A stretch of 59,679 nt of DNA from Thermoflexales bacterium (GCA_016931085.1 JAFGFO010000245.1:1-59679); one strand, 5' to 3'; shown: positions 9,834 through 20,900, counted from the first letter of the stretch. Notes: generated by a model not told the origin, from the letters alone. Numbers and translations: made by a program.

Positions 9834-9839
9834 ATTGTA
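9834..9839 (-). promoter_or_regulatory. Extended -10 promoter of the TumE-like operon
   Basis: On the minus strand TACAAT is preceded by TGC, giving an extended -10 element about 35 nt upstream of the antitoxin-like ATG. No good -35 hexamer is visible. Confidence 0.4.
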
Positions 9840-9879
9840 GCACAACTTGCGCAAAATGGGTTACATTCCACGCCTTATA

Positions 9880-11085
9880 TCATCCTGAGCTTGTCGAGGG
9901 ACGCCTTGGCAGCCCCACCAACAGTGCCAGCGGCCCTAGCAGCAGCAGCCACATCGCCACCCCCAGGCCCCAGCGCTGCGCCACCAGCCCCAGGCCCAGT
10001 GGGATCAGGTGGCCCACAAGACCAGCCACGTTTCCTACCGCCATGACCGTGCCGCTCTGGCCCGGCATGGCCGAGTAGAGCTCGGCCTGCAGGATCGAAT
10101 ACCAACCTGAATTGAACAGGCCCAACAAGCCCAGCAGAACCAGCTTGAGGCCCAAATGGGGCACGAGCAAAAAGGCTGGGAACAAGAGCAGCTCGATCAG
10201 GACGCTCAGGCGCAAGTAAACCAGGGCCGGCACGCGCTCCAAGAGCGGGATGAGCAAAAAATCACCCGCCAATCCCACGCCCGACCAGACAGCTACGGCC
10301 AGGGTCGCCTGAGCCGGAGAAACGCCGACCACATCCACACAATACAACGCCAGGAAGCTCAACAGTACATCCAACATCAGATCAGAAAACCACAACAGCG
10401 CCAGCCAGCGCAGCACCTCGCCGCGCCGCAGCGCCTGCACGGCGCCGGCAACGCCCACCTTGAAAGTCTCCCAACCGAATCGCTGATCCCCGGCCTCTCC
10501 TTCGAGAGTAGTTTCACGTTTCGAGGTCAGCGTATCAGGCTTCGAGTTGAATGGAAAACGCCAGGCCAACGCCACCGTGGCGGCTGTCAGGCCGGCGCAA
10601 GCGACAATCAAGCCGCGCCAGCCTAAGCCAGCCGCCACGGCGACACCCAAGATAAGCGGGCCGCTCACCACGCCCAGCGAGCCGGCAAAGGTCCAGCGCG
10701 CCATGTTGTGCTGGCGGCGGTCGGGGGCAATATCCATCAACGTCGCCTGCGACAGGCTGATAAATGCGCCAGAGGCCGGGTAGTACAGCATGAAGGCGAG
10801 AAGCAAAAGGATAAAATCTTGGCTGGCAGCCGTCAGTAGGCAAGCCAAGCTAAACACGATCCCACCGCCCAGCACGAGGACGCGGCGCTTCCACACGTCG
10901 CCCAGGATGCCCAAGAACGGTTCGATGATGCTGCTGACCATGCCGGGCACGCTGAGCAGCAGACCGATTTGCGCATAAGTCAGGCCCAAATCAGTGCGAA
11001 TCAAGGGCCAGGCCGCCCCGACGACGCCACCGACAAACTCGTCCAAGAATTCGATGAGGAGCAGGATAAGGGAAAAAGCTGTCAT
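9880..11085 (-). CDS. MFS transporter
   Basis: A 401-residue hydrophobic protein with about 12 transmembrane segments and major-facilitator features: the loop after TM2 contains GDVWKRRVLVLGG (motif A-like), and the N-terminal half has a small-residue TM5 (GSLGVVSGPLILG). The substrate cannot be told. It lies 37 nt downstream of the ABC exporter operon on the same strand and could be its last gene. No clear ribosome-binding site precedes the ATG. The last residues, RRPSTSSG, are encoded by a CATCCTGAGCTTGTCGAGGG sequence that resembles a dispersed repeat, so the C-terminal tail seems to come from a repeat at the gene end. Confidence 0.8.
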   Translation of the reverse strand: MTAFSLILLLIEFLDEFVGGVVGAAWPLIRTDLGLTYAQIGLLLSVPGMVSSIIEPFLGILGDVWKRRVLVLGGGIVFSLACLLTAASQDFILLLLAFMLYYPASGAFISLSQATLMDIAPDRRQHNMARWTFAGSLGVVSGPLILGVAVAAGLGWRGLIVACAGLTAATVALAWRFPFNSKPDTLTSKRETTLEGEAGDQRFGWETFKVGVAGAVQALRRGEVLRWLALLWFSDLMLDVLLSFLALYCVDVVGVSPAQATLAVAVWSGVGLAGDFLLIPLLERVPALVYLRLSVLIELLLFPAFLLVPHLGLKLVLLGLLGLFNSGWYSILQAELYSAMPGQSGTVMAVGNVAGLVGHLIPLGLGLVAQRWGLGVAMWLLLLGPLALLVGLPRRPSTSSG

Positions 11086-11122
11086 AGGGGCCTGAAACTT
11101 GGGACCTTGAAACCTGCAACCC

Positions 11123-11923
11123 TTAAACCTGTACCTGGATCGCGCTGCCGCTTTCGTAGCGGCGCAGGCCGCGTTGGAAAACGGTCACCGCCAACGCGAG
11201 GAACACGCCGGCTCCCGCCAGCAGTTGGGCCAAAGCCTGCCACGAAAACGTCCGCACGAACTCGGCCGGCAGCGCGCCAATAAAGGCGCCCGGCAAGATG
11301 GTGAACAAGATGAACCTGGCCGAGCCATCGAACAGGCTGATGGGATAGAGTGAGAAAGTCAAGATGGCATTGATCGACGCGCCGCCAAGCATCGAGGCGT
11401 TGCCCAACCAAAAAGCCAGGCTCTGCACGAGGATGAGGAAAGACAAGAGTACCGTGGACGAGAGAAGGATGGCCACGACGAAACGCGCTATGGCGTCCGG
11501 CGTGTAATGCCCGGCCACGGCAAAGGTCAGCAGCCCGTACACAAAATCGCCCAACCCGCTGGTGATGCTGCGGCTGGCCAAGACGTGCAGCAGCACCGGG
11601 CGAGGTAAGGACAGGTAGTAATCCAAGCGTCCACTGGCAATGACGTTTGCCAGCTCCATCGCATTGCCGAACAGGAAGGCACTTGCCCCCCAAGAGATAG
11701 CAACAATGCCGAACAGGAGCATCATATCGCTCAAGCCCCAGCCGCGCACCTCCTTGAAACGGTCGAAAAAGATGACCCAGAACACAAAGTAAATCGCGTT
11801 GTTCAGCATCATGCCCAGCACCTGCGAGATAAAAGCCGCGCGGTACTCCATCGCCGCCAACAAATTCGCCTTCCACAAGGCCAGCAAAAAGACCAACTCA
11901 CGCCGCACGTTCTCAGCCTCCAT
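11123..11923 (-). CDS. ABC-2 type permease (COG3694-like)
   Basis: A 266-residue protein with six predicted transmembrane helices and the ABC2_membrane_6 style sequence (SGRLDYYLSLPRPVLLHVLASR, then a GDF turn). It is the second permease of a three-gene exporter; with the other permease it should form the transmembrane pore driven by the ATPase encoded at 12715-13722. The start at 11923 overlaps the previous permease by 11 nt and gives a family-like N-terminus; the open frame extends further upstream but only inside the preceding gene. The exported substrate is unknown; relatives are annotated as daunorubicin-type or uncharacterised exporters. Confidence 0.82.
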   Translation of the reverse strand: MEAENVRRELVFLLALWKANLLAAMEYRAAFISQVLGMMLNNAIYFVFWVIFFDRFKEVRGWGLSDMMLLFGIVAISWGASAFLFGNAMELANVIASGRLDYYLSLPRPVLLHVLASRSITSGLGDFVYGLLTFAVAGHYTPDAIARFVVAILLSSTVLLSFLILVQSLAFWLGNASMLGGASINAILTFSLYPISLFDGSARFILFTILPGAFIGALPAEFVRTFSWQALAQLLAGAGVFLALAVTVFQRGLRRYESGSAIQVQV

Positions 11924-12710
11924 TAATCGCCAGGCGGGTGATACCCTTCCGGTAAATGAACACCAACAGCCCGCCCAGCACGGCCAACCAAAGCAATTGC
12001 CCCAGCAAAAGCGAGACAAAGCGGCCAGGCTCTGGCTGGACGAAAAAGCGGGCCGGGCCGTAGATGGTATAAGCGAACGGCAACGCCTGTGCCGCCGAGC
12101 GCAGCCAGGCTGGGAAGAAATCCAACGGGATCAGCATCCCGCCCATGATAAACAACAGCTTGGAATAAATCCATTCGAAGGCGGCCACGTCCTCGGTCAC
12201 GAAGGCTGCCAGGCCGATCATGGCCGTGACACAAAAATCGAGCAACCAGGCGGCCACCATGACGACCAAGACGAACGGCCAGCCGCGCGGGTCGGGCGGC
12301 GGCCCCACCAGCCACCAGACGATCGCCCCACCGGCCAGCAGGTTAAAGCCCATGAATGACAAGCTGTCACCCATCCACACGCTGGCATGGTAGAGCAGGA
12401 AATTGTACGGCTTGTTCAGCAAATGAGCCACCGAGCCGTCCTTGACCATTTCCGCGATGGTGCGCGCCAGGCGTGGCTTGCTCAAGATAAGCGTCTCGGA
12501 CAGCAAGAGATACCACAGCGTGTCGCTCAGCGTCAAGCCGGCAATGGCGGACTGGCCGGCCGAGCCATAGACCGCGCGCCACAAATGCACAAACACCCAC
12601 ATAAAAAAGACGATCGACAAGCTGCGCAAAAGCAGGTCGCCGGGATAGGCCAGGCTGTTGAGAAGCTGGGTCTTGAAGATGAGCCAGTACTTGAGAATTT
12701 TAGGGGACAT
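11913..12710 (-). CDS. ABC-2 type permease (COG4587-like)
   Basis: A 265-residue protein with six predicted transmembrane helices. Motifs such as DGSVAHLLNKPYNFLLYH and the late stretch FEWIYSKLLFIMGGMLIPLDFFP are typical of the ABC-2 permease that accompanies COG4586 ATPases. The ATG at 12710 lies 4 nt after the ATPase stop codon; a longer frame starting at 12950 is just overlap with the ATPase gene. Translationally coupled to both neighbours. Confidence 0.82.
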   Translation of the reverse strand: MSPKILKYWLIFKTQLLNSLAYPGDLLLRSLSIVFFMWVFVHLWRAVYGSAGQSAIAGLTLSDTLWYLLLSETLILSKPRLARTIAEMVKDGSVAHLLNKPYNFLLYHASVWMGDSLSFMGFNLLAGGAIVWWLVGPPPDPRGWPFVLVVMVAAWLLDFCVTAMIGLAAFVTEDVAAFEWIYSKLLFIMGGMLIPLDFFPAWLRSAAQALPFAYTIYGPARFFVQPEPGRFVSLLLGQLLWLAVLGGLLVFIYRKGITRLAINGG

Positions 12711-12714
12711 GGGA

Positions 12715-13722
12715 TTAAGGGCCAAACAAGGATTCGCCAGTGTCCGTCTTTTCGTAAATCGCCCGGATGACCTCTTCGAGCGACGGGTCAGAGATGGTGA
12801 TATCCACCAGGTTGCCCGCCTCGGCCAGGCGCGCGATGACAGTCCCGACCGGCGACCGGCGCGTGTCAAAGCGCAGCTTGACGCCATAACGCCCCACCTT
12901 GAGAAGCTCGGCGCCGTCAATCTGAAAAACCTCCGGCAGTTCTTCAGCATAGCGCACGTCCACCAACTTGGACGTCAAATAGTTCCGCTTGAGGGCCGAG
13001 ACCTTGTTTTGGTAAACGATCTGGCCGTGGTTGACGATGATCACCCGCTTGCACAGCGCCTCGATGTCGCCAGCGTCGTGCGAGGTCAGCAGCACCCCCA
13101 CGCCTTCAAGCTCGTTCATACGACGGACGGTGTCGCGGATGTGCTGCTTGGCCACCACATCCAGGCCGATCGAAGGCTCGTCGAGCAGAAGCAGGCGAGG
13201 CTGGTGCAAGAGCGAGGCCACTACCTCGCAGCGCATGCGCTGGCCCAACGACAGCTTGCGCACCGGCGTTTCTAGCAGGTCCTGGATTTCAAAGGCCTCG
13301 ACCAGGAACGCGATGCGCTGGCGGACTTGCCGCTCATCCAGCTCGTAAATCTTGCCGAACAAGTAAAAGGTGTCCATCGCCGGCAGGTGATACCACAACT
13401 GTGGGCGCTGGCCGAAGACCGTGCCGATATGATAAGCCAGTTGGCCGCGCTGCTGCCAGGGGACGTAGCCCAGCACCTCGGCCTGTCCAGAGCTTGGGTA
13501 AAGGATGCCGGTCAGGATCTTGATCGTCGTGGACTTGCCGGCGCCGTTGGGGCCAATAAAACCCAGCAGCTCGCCCGGTTCCATGTCGAAGGAAATGCCC
13601 CGCACCGCCTCCACCGTCCGCTGATCGGGGTTGACCAGCGCCCGCAAGCTGCCGCGCAGTCCGGCCGCTTTGCGCTTGGTAGTGAATGTTTTACGCAGGT
13701 CGCGAACTTGGATAGCGGGCAT
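12715..13722 (-). CDS. ABC exporter ATP-binding protein (COG4586-like)
   Basis: A 335-residue nucleotide-binding subunit that powers export through the two permeases just downstream. Walker A GPNGAGKST (57-65), Q-loop GTVFGQRPQLW, signature LSLGQRM (157-163), Walker B LLLLDEP (177-183) and switch His in LLTSHD are all intact. The long N-terminal insert before Walker A (KRKAAGLRGSLRALVNPDQRTVEAV) and the C-terminal extra domain of about 100 residues are characteristic of the COG4586 group. The substrate is unknown. Confidence 0.9.
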   Translation of the reverse strand: MPAIQVRDLRKTFTTKRKAAGLRGSLRALVNPDQRTVEAVRGISFDMEPGELLGFIGPNGAGKSTTIKILTGILYPSSGQAEVLGYVPWQQRGQLAYHIGTVFGQRPQLWYHLPAMDTFYLFGKIYELDERQVRQRIAFLVEAFEIQDLLETPVRKLSLGQRMRCEVVASLLHQPRLLLLDEPSIGLDVVAKQHIRDTVRRMNELEGVGVLLTSHDAGDIEALCKRVIIVNHGQIVYQNKVSALKRNYLTSKLVDVRYAEELPEVFQIDGAELLKVGRYGVKLRFDTRRSPVGTVIARLAEAGNLVDITISDPSLEEVIRAIYEKTDTGESLFGP

Positions 13723-13813
13723 GAGAGGGTTCCAGGTTACAAGTTGCAGGTTTCATGTTGCGGATCGCGCGCCACAATCAAAATCCGTGTTCATCTGTGT
13801 TTACACCTGCACT

Positions 13814-13861
13814 CACCTGCACTTGCGCTCCGCGAAGCGCGGCACAGCGCAGGTGCAAGTG
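13814..13861. terminator. Imperfect long hairpin downstream of hydrolase gene
   Basis: CACCTGCACTTGCGCT (13814-13829) pairs imperfectly with AGCGCAGGTGCAAGTG (13846-13861), with an inner CCGCG-AAG-CGCGG hairpin. Located immediately after the stop of the minus-strand hydrolase and 90 nt before the ABC exporter, in a 141-nt gap that also contains degenerate CAGGTTTCA-like repeats. Terminator or repeat-element role is inferred. Confidence 0.5.
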
Positions 13862-13863
13862 TG

Positions 13864-14751
13864 TCACCGCAGGTGCATGCCTTGTCCATCGCTCGCCCTT
13901 TCCGCTGCATAGCAGCGGGGGCGTGCAGGGCATTGCGATGGAGGCACGCCGGGCGAGTGTCCCAAAAATTCGCGCACGGCGGCGTTGAACAGCTCGGGCT
14001 GTTCGAGATTGGGGAGATGGGCAGCGCCTGGGCTCACCACCAGGCGCGCGTCCTTGATGGCGGCCTGCATGGCCAGGGCCTCGGCCAGGGGGACGATCGA
14101 ATCGTCCGCGCCGTGCACGACCAACACAGGCTTGTCGATTTGGGCAAGCAGGGGCGTCGAGTCAGGCCGTTCGCGCATGCCCAGCAAAGCACCCACGATG
14201 CCCTCGACCGAGGCGTTCTCCATCATGGCCCTGGTCTGCTCGACCAGCTCGGGCCTGGCCTGGTGTGATTGAGACGACAGCAGGCTGAGCAGCATGGCCC
14301 TGGCCATGGCGCTCACGCCATCGGCAGAGTTGCGCACAAACTCGGCCGATTTGAGGCGGGTGGCGCGCGTCTCGGGCGAATCGGGCGTGGCCCGCGTGGC
14401 GGTCAGGATCAGGCCGGCCACGCGAGTGGCATAGCGGCGGTAGAAGGCAAAAGCGATGTAGCCGCCCATCGACAGCCCGCACACGACGACGGGCCGCGTG
14501 ACGCCCAGGGCGTCGAGCAGCGCGCAGCAATCGCCGGCCAACATGTCCATGGAGTAAGGCGCCGGCGTAGCTTGCGAGCCGCCAAAGCCGCGCAGGTCAG
14601 GCGCGATCAGGCGCGCCACGTCAGCCAGCCCCTCGATCTGCGGCCGCCACATCGCATGATTCAAGGGGTAGCCGTGAATCAAGAGCAGGGGGCAGCCATC
14701 GCCGCCAGTGTCCTCGAATTCCATTTGACAATCGCGCAATTGAATATGCAC
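13864..14751 (-). CDS. Alpha/beta hydrolase
   Basis: A 295-residue alpha/beta-hydrolase-fold enzyme with an intact triad: oxyanion HG at 26-27, nucleophile Ser94 in GLSMGG (92-97), acid Asp216 or Asp217 in VVHGADDS and His245 in GAAHLPNLEQP. It resembles 3-oxoadipate enol-lactonase or non-heme chloroperoxidase-type hydrolases; the substrate is not predictable. A GTG start at 14751 is chosen because GGAGG stands 5 nt upstream; the first ATG is ten codons in. The fold seems complete at about residue 264 (REFLG); the last 30 residues (rich in Pro, Arg and Ala) are encoded by palindromic DNA and look like a repeat-derived tail. Confidence 0.85.
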   Translation of the reverse strand: MHIQLRDCQMEFEDTGGDGCPLLLIHGYPLNHAMWRPQIEGLADVARLIAPDLRGFGGSQATPAPYSMDMLAGDCCALLDALGVTRPVVVCGLSMGGYIAFAFYRRYATRVAGLILTATRATPDSPETRATRLKSAEFVRNSADGVSAMARAMLLSLLSSQSHQARPELVEQTRAMMENASVEGIVGALLGMRERPDSTPLLAQIDKPVLVVHGADDSIVPLAEALAMQAAIKDARLVVSPGAAHLPNLEQPELFNAAVREFLGHSPGVPPSQCPARPRCYAAERASDGQGMHLR

Positions 14752-14770
14752 AAGCACCTCCCAGACTTGT

Positions 14771-14776
14771 ATTATA
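14771..14776 (-). promoter_or_regulatory. -10 element for alpha/beta hydrolase gene
   Basis: Perfect TATAAT on the minus strand about 20 nt upstream of the GTG start; no convincing -35. Situated in the 149-nt gap after the protease gene. Confidence 0.45.
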
Positions 14777-14900
14777 ACACAAAGACGGTTGAAGGTGTGT
14801 TCGGCGCGCATCACAATCCGCGCCTCTCGCCAGATTGTGATCCGGCGAGAACAACGTCTCTCTGCGCGCTTTGCGCAGGTATCTCTGGCAAATTTTGCAT

Positions 14901-17900
14901 CTAGCGCCCGCGCCGGCGCCGGCGCGCCCACCACAAGCCGGCGCCAAGCATCAGCGCGCCGGCCAGCCCGCCAGGCCAGGCTGGGCCGCGTCTGGCGTGA
15001 AGGCCACTCAGCATGATCCGCGTCGGCTCGTAGCCAGGCGCGCCAACGACCCAAACGCTAAACTCGCTGATGGAAGCCGTGACGAGATTGGCGGCGGGGT
15101 CTACGACCGACGAATAGGCTTGCCAGGCGCGGCTGGCGGTATCGTAGCGATAAAGCTGCAAGCTGCCCTCCTGGGTATCCCCCAGCTCCGCATCGGCATA
15201 GCACAGCGCCAGCAAAGCGCTAAAGCCACCGGCTTTGTCGCCCGTGATGGAGTAGCTGCGCGGCAGTGGGCGAGTGTAGGCCTGGGCGGTGGGATAGGAG
15301 TAGACCATCGTCACGGTGACAAGCGACAGCCCGCCCGTGTCGCTGAAATACAGGCGAGCGCAAGTATCGCCAAAGATGTATGGGCCAGCCCCGTCTGTGA
15401 TGGCGCGCGTGACGGCCAGGGGCGTGCGGCTCAAGATCACGAGGCGTCCATCCGCCGTCTGCGCCGGCTGATTCTGTGCTCCCGCATCGACGAGCTGCAC
15501 GTTTTGCAAGTCGAGCAGGCTGGCGCCCGGCGTTGCAAAAGTGGTGAAGGTGATGACGGCCAGTTGTCCCGTGCCGCTAAAGCCGGCCGAACTTCCATAA
15601 CTGAACGCGCCATACCGGACCTGCCCAGCGGCGTTGTCGAGCACCGGCCCCAGATCGACGATGCTGCGCCCGGTACTATCCAGCGAGCCGCCCAGGGCAA
15701 CGCCGTCCACACGCAGCAAGGCAGGGTCAAAGGCCAGGTCAAACTGGAAGGCGCCCATATCCTCCGCGTTGTCCACGCCGACCGCCAGCGTGTAGACGGA
15801 TTGGACGGCGGCGTCGCGGCTGGCCGGCGCGGCATAGACCGTCGCTGGCGCGAGCGCTTGCCTTGTAAGGGATGTCTCTTGGGTATTGCCCGCCTGCCGC
15901 CCACCGACCATGCGCTGCTCATCACTCGCCGGACGCACAGCAAATTCCTCAGCCTGGAGCAGTTGTGCCACCCTCTGCCCACCGCAGGTGTCGCCCCACG
16001 CCACGGCCACCTGCATAATGTCGGCCACGTCGATATCGCCGTCGCCGTCGAAATCGTAGGCGGCCGTGTAATTGGGATCGCCGCTAACCGTGTTCCAGCA
16101 TGCGGCGACCAGCATAATGTCGGCCACATCCACGTCACAGTCGCGGTCTAGGTCGCCAGCAGGATAGTGCACGACCTGGATTTGCCCAGCCTGGGGGTCG
16201 TCGGGGATTTGCGAGTTGAGCGTGTCGCGCAGTTGCACGTTGGCCAGGGCCAGGCTGGCGCTGCCGGCGGCCTGGGGTGAGAAGGTGATCGTAGCCAGCG
16301 TCCCGCTGCCCGAGGCGCCGGGCGCCGCGCCATAGCTGACGCCTCCAAAGCTCAGGCGGCCGCTCGTATTGTCGATGGTGGGGCCGAGCGCGGTCGTGCT
16401 GCGCCCGCCGCTGCCGAGAAAGGCGCCCAGCGTGACGTCGCTGACGCGCACCACGACTGGGTCGTAGCTGAGGTCGAATTGAAAGGCCGCCAGGTCGCTT
16501 ATATCCTGGACGAGCACGTCAACCGTCGTGCTGGCCTCGTCGTCGCCGACCTGCCGTGGGGAGGGCGAAAAGAGGAGCGGGCGCGGGCCGACAGCCGGGT
16601 TGGCGGCGGTGTAGGCACTGGGCAGCACGCCCACCTGCGTGTCAAAATTGGTCACCGTCGCCGTATAGACGCCGGCCGCGATGCCTGCCGGCACCTGCGC
16701 GGTCAAGCAGGCCGAATTGAGTACCGTCACACTCTGTAGGGGCAGCCCCCCGTGGCTGCCCATCTCCAACCGCACATCCGGCGCGGGGCTGGCCTGAAAA
16801 CCGGAGCCGGTCAGCGTGATGGCGTGGGCGAGCGTGCGCACGCCGCTGATGGGTTGGGCGGCGGTGACGCTTGGGGCGGGCAGCTTGTCGACCGTGATGC
16901 CGTCGCTTGATCCGGTCGCGCTCCAGTGGTCGGCGCCGTTGCGCGCCCGGACGTTGACGTAATAGGACTGCCCGTCAGCCAGGTTCAAGCCTGTCCAGGT
17001 CTTGTCGGCCAGCAAGCCCAGCGAGGTCCAACTGACCGTGTCGCACGCGCCGGCGGCCGTGCCCAGGCAGACCTGGTATTCGGCGATGCCGGTTTCGGGG
17101 TCAGACGAGGACCAGGCGGCGTGCAAGCGCTCGAAATAGTTGGTCGCCGCGCCGTCATCGCTCACAGCCGGCGTGGCCGGCAGCGTATAGTCGTCGGGCG
17201 TGACGGCAACCTCGTTCGACCAGGCCACCTCGTTCAAGTCGGTATCCAGCACCGAGTACTTGTAGTAATACGTGACGCCGTTGGTCACGTTCGTATCCGT
17301 GTAGACGGCATCCACAAACATGCCGTCGCCGATTTGGGCGTAGCCGGTGTTGGTGTAGGCGCTGCGGTAGAGGAGATAGCCGGCCAGGTCGGTCACGTCG
17401 TTTTGCACCCAATTGAGCGCCACCTGGCTCACGTCCGCGCTGGCCTCCAGCAAGATAGACGAGGTGCCGGCGGTCTGGATAACAAAGTTGAAGCGGGTGT
17501 CCTCGGGGATTTCCATTTCATCCGAGTCCTTCGCGCCGCTGACCTTGAGCGTATTGATCCCGTCGCCGGTGTCCACCGTCACGTCAAAGGCGCCCACCCA
17601 GCGCGTTGGGCTGACCCACTGGCCGCTTTCGATACGGTGCTGGGTGTAAGGCTCGTCCACGCCGAAGGTGACGGTGGGCGTGATGGCCGTGTTCATATCA
17701 CGCGAAAAGTCGAGCGTCACCGTCATCGTCTCCGCGCCGATGGGGCTGGGAGGGGTGTTGGTCGCATTCCAGAGGAAACCGGGGGCCAGCGGCTCGGGGG
17801 TGGTAAGGAAGGGCTCGAAGCTGGCTTCGCCTGGTTCAAAGTCTTGCCAGTAATCATAGATGTGATGGTAGCGAATCTCGTTGACATCGGCCGTACCCCA

Positions 17901-20900
17901 GTAATTCTGGCTGGCGTCCATATCTTCGCGAGCACTCTCGGTATTAGACAGATAGAGGTCAAAGCTAGCTTGATTGCCGAGGATATTGTTGTGGGTAAGG
18001 ACTGAACTGTTTGGCTGTAGCTTGAAGAACACCGTCAACCCCGGCGCGGTATAAGGTGCTTGCCACGGTAACGCCTTGTTCCCAACAATGGTATTGAACT
18101 GCATGACCGGTGCAGATCCCGCCACGTGAAAAGCACTACCCCCATCCTTCGCCGAACCGTCGCCCGGTCGATAACCCTTCGCGCCTTCGTTGCCGGCCAC
18201 AATGTTCCGGCGCACTAACGCCGAGGCCCAATCCAAACAGACCCCGCTATCTGTATTGGAAAACTCATCATAGGCCATAATCACCTTGTTCCTGCGAAAG
18301 GTATTGGCTTCCAGCCGGAGACTATCTAGCCCATATCCAGAGGCGTATAGGCCGCTACAAGCGGCCGCCTGGCTATACTCAACCACATTACCCACCGCAT
18401 GCACCGGCATAGCGCCTGACAGGAAAAGACCCGCCCCAGAGCGCCATCCCTCCTTGATATAATCAGCCCAGACCGCGAGAAAGTTGTTTCGCACTGTATT
18501 GGCAGTCAACATCAAGCGGCCACCCGCGCTACTCCCGCGTATATATACACCATGGTTGGGATTGTCGCTTATCGTATTACCGCGGATGACCAGAGCTCTA
18601 CCACTCGTTGAATCGACTGTGATGGCGCCGAAATAATGACTAGTACCGGCCGGGATGGCACCCAGGTTTTGTCTGAAACTGGAGTCAGCCACATACGGCG
18701 CGCTGTCGTCAATGAGCAGTCCGCCGCCATATTCCAAGACGATGCGATTGAGAATGCTGCCGCTCACGTACTCGTCGCTGGGTTGGGCAAACACTACAGA
18801 CTGACTGCCGACAGCACCCACCAGTGAAACCGTCTCCGAAAATGGCGTGGTGGTCGAGCCGGACGGCAGTAGGTCGCTGCTGATCTCGATAAACCCGACG
18901 CCATTGTACCAGTGCAACACTAATTCAGACGGGAGGGACGAAAGCGGTTGAGAGATGACCGCCGAGAAGTAAACGTCGCCGATGGTGTCGAAACGCGGCG
19001 CATTGGTAATGATGAGCACCAGGCCAACGTTTGGGATAGCAGAACCTTCGGCGGCAATCGTGGTCGTGATGGGAACGGGGTCAAGCACGGCGTCGGTTGC
19101 GCTGTCATCAAAAATGATGCCCTGGAAATCACCCGGCTGCGGTTCCTTTTGGTTGGAGGTGAAAATGATCGGCAGTTCCTCCGTGCCGCTGGCGATGAGC
19201 GTCCCCTGCACCTTGATAAACTTGTCCTGCTCGAACTGCAAGCGCGTGCCCGGCTCGATCGTCAGCGTCACGCCGTTAGCCACAAGCATATTCTGCTTGA
19301 CGATGTAGAGATAGTCGCTGTGCAGCGTCATGCTCTGCGTGATGACGGCCGGAAAGAGCGCGTGCGGGATCTCGATGCCGCGCTGCACCAGGAAGGAAAA
19401 CGCGCCGGAGGTGGTGTACGCCCCGCCGTTGGCGCTGATGGCAAGCGTGAAATCGACCTGGTGGTTGTTGGGCGCGGCCGGGTCGAGCCGCACGCGGAAA
19501 GGCGCGGCCAGGTTGCGCATCGTCGCATAGGCTGAGATGTCGCCATAGGCCGCCGTGTCGCTGAGGATGGTGACGTAAGGGTCAGCGCTGCTGAGGACGG
19601 CACTCGTGCCCTGCGCCTCGCCCCACCAGTTCTTTAGCCCCAGCGTGACGGTAAAGGTCTCGCCCGCGTCGGGGATGCCGTCGCCGTCGCCGTCCGCGTC
19701 ACCATAGAGGATGCTGTCGCCGGGCAACTGCACGTCGGGCGTGGGGACAACGGTCAAGGCGCTGTAGGCGTTGACGCGGCCAAACTCGCCCGTGTAAATC
19801 GCGTCGCTTGTCTTGACGATCTGCCCGCGCGCCATCTCCTTGGACCAGGTGGGGTTCTTGCTCAGCAGCAGCGCGGCCAAGCCAGACACGATCGGCGCGG
19901 CCATCGAGGTGCCGGCCATGCTGGCATAGCCGCCGCCCCGAAAGGTGCTGTAGATACTCACGCCCGGCGCGCCCACGTCGGCATTGACGCCATAGTTGGA
20001 GAAATCGGCCCGGCGCTCGGCGATCTGCAAGCAATTCTGTGGCGTTGGGACACAGCCTACATCGGTCGCGCCGACGCCCAGCACGTAGGGATAGGCAGCG
20101 GGGTAGTAAGGTTGGGTCGCCTTGGAAGTTCTGCCATAGTTGCCGGCGGCCGCCACCAGGGTGGCCTGGCCATAAGCCGCCGCCAGGGTGTCCTCCAGCA
20201 GCAGCGACTCGGCATAAGAGCCGAAGGACATGTTGATCACGTCCGCGCCCTTGCTGGCGGCATAATCGATGGCCTGCACAATATCGCTGGTCGTGCCGAC
20301 TCCGTTGGACTCGAAGGCCTTGAGCGACATGAGCTTGCAGTTCCAGCACACGCCGGCCACGCCAGCGGCGTTGTTCGTCTCGGCGGCGGCTAGCCCTGCC
20401 ACGTGCGTGCCGTGGCCGTTGTCGTCGCGCGGGTCATTGAATTCATAATCGTCCGGGTCGCTCCCGTCGCTGACCCAGTTCCAGCCCCAGGTATCGTCGG
20501 TGTAGCCGTTGCCATCGTTGTCCACGCCGTCGCCGGGCGTCTCGCCAGGGTTGGACCACATGTGATCGTCCAGGTCGGGATGGTCACGGTCGATACCGGT
20601 GTCAATCACGGCGATGACGATTGACTCTGTGCCGGTGACAACGTCCCACGCCTCGGGCGCGTCAATATCGGCGTCGGCCAGGCCGCCATACTGGCCGGTG
20701 TTGTGCAAGTGCCACTGCTGGCCCAGGTACGGATCGTCGGGCGTGCCGTCGAACTCGAAAACGTAATTCGGCTCGGCATAGACCACGTTGGGGTCGGCCC
20801 GGTAGGCGGCCGCGAGCTGCTCGACGTCCGCCTCGGCCGGGAAGGAAAGCTTGTAGACGTCGGCCAGGCCCTCAGCCTGCCCCCATCCCGACATCGCATC

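Noticed and set aside
9425..10078. Plus-strand frame across the TumE-like pair and MFS end
   Set aside because: No motifs or ribosome-binding site, and it crosses three minus-strand genes.
15715..16170. Dockerin/cohesin modules as evidence of a cellulosome
   Set aside because: No scaffoldin, cellulases or multiple dockerin enzymes are seen in the window; both module types occur in one protease, so a cellulosome is not supported.
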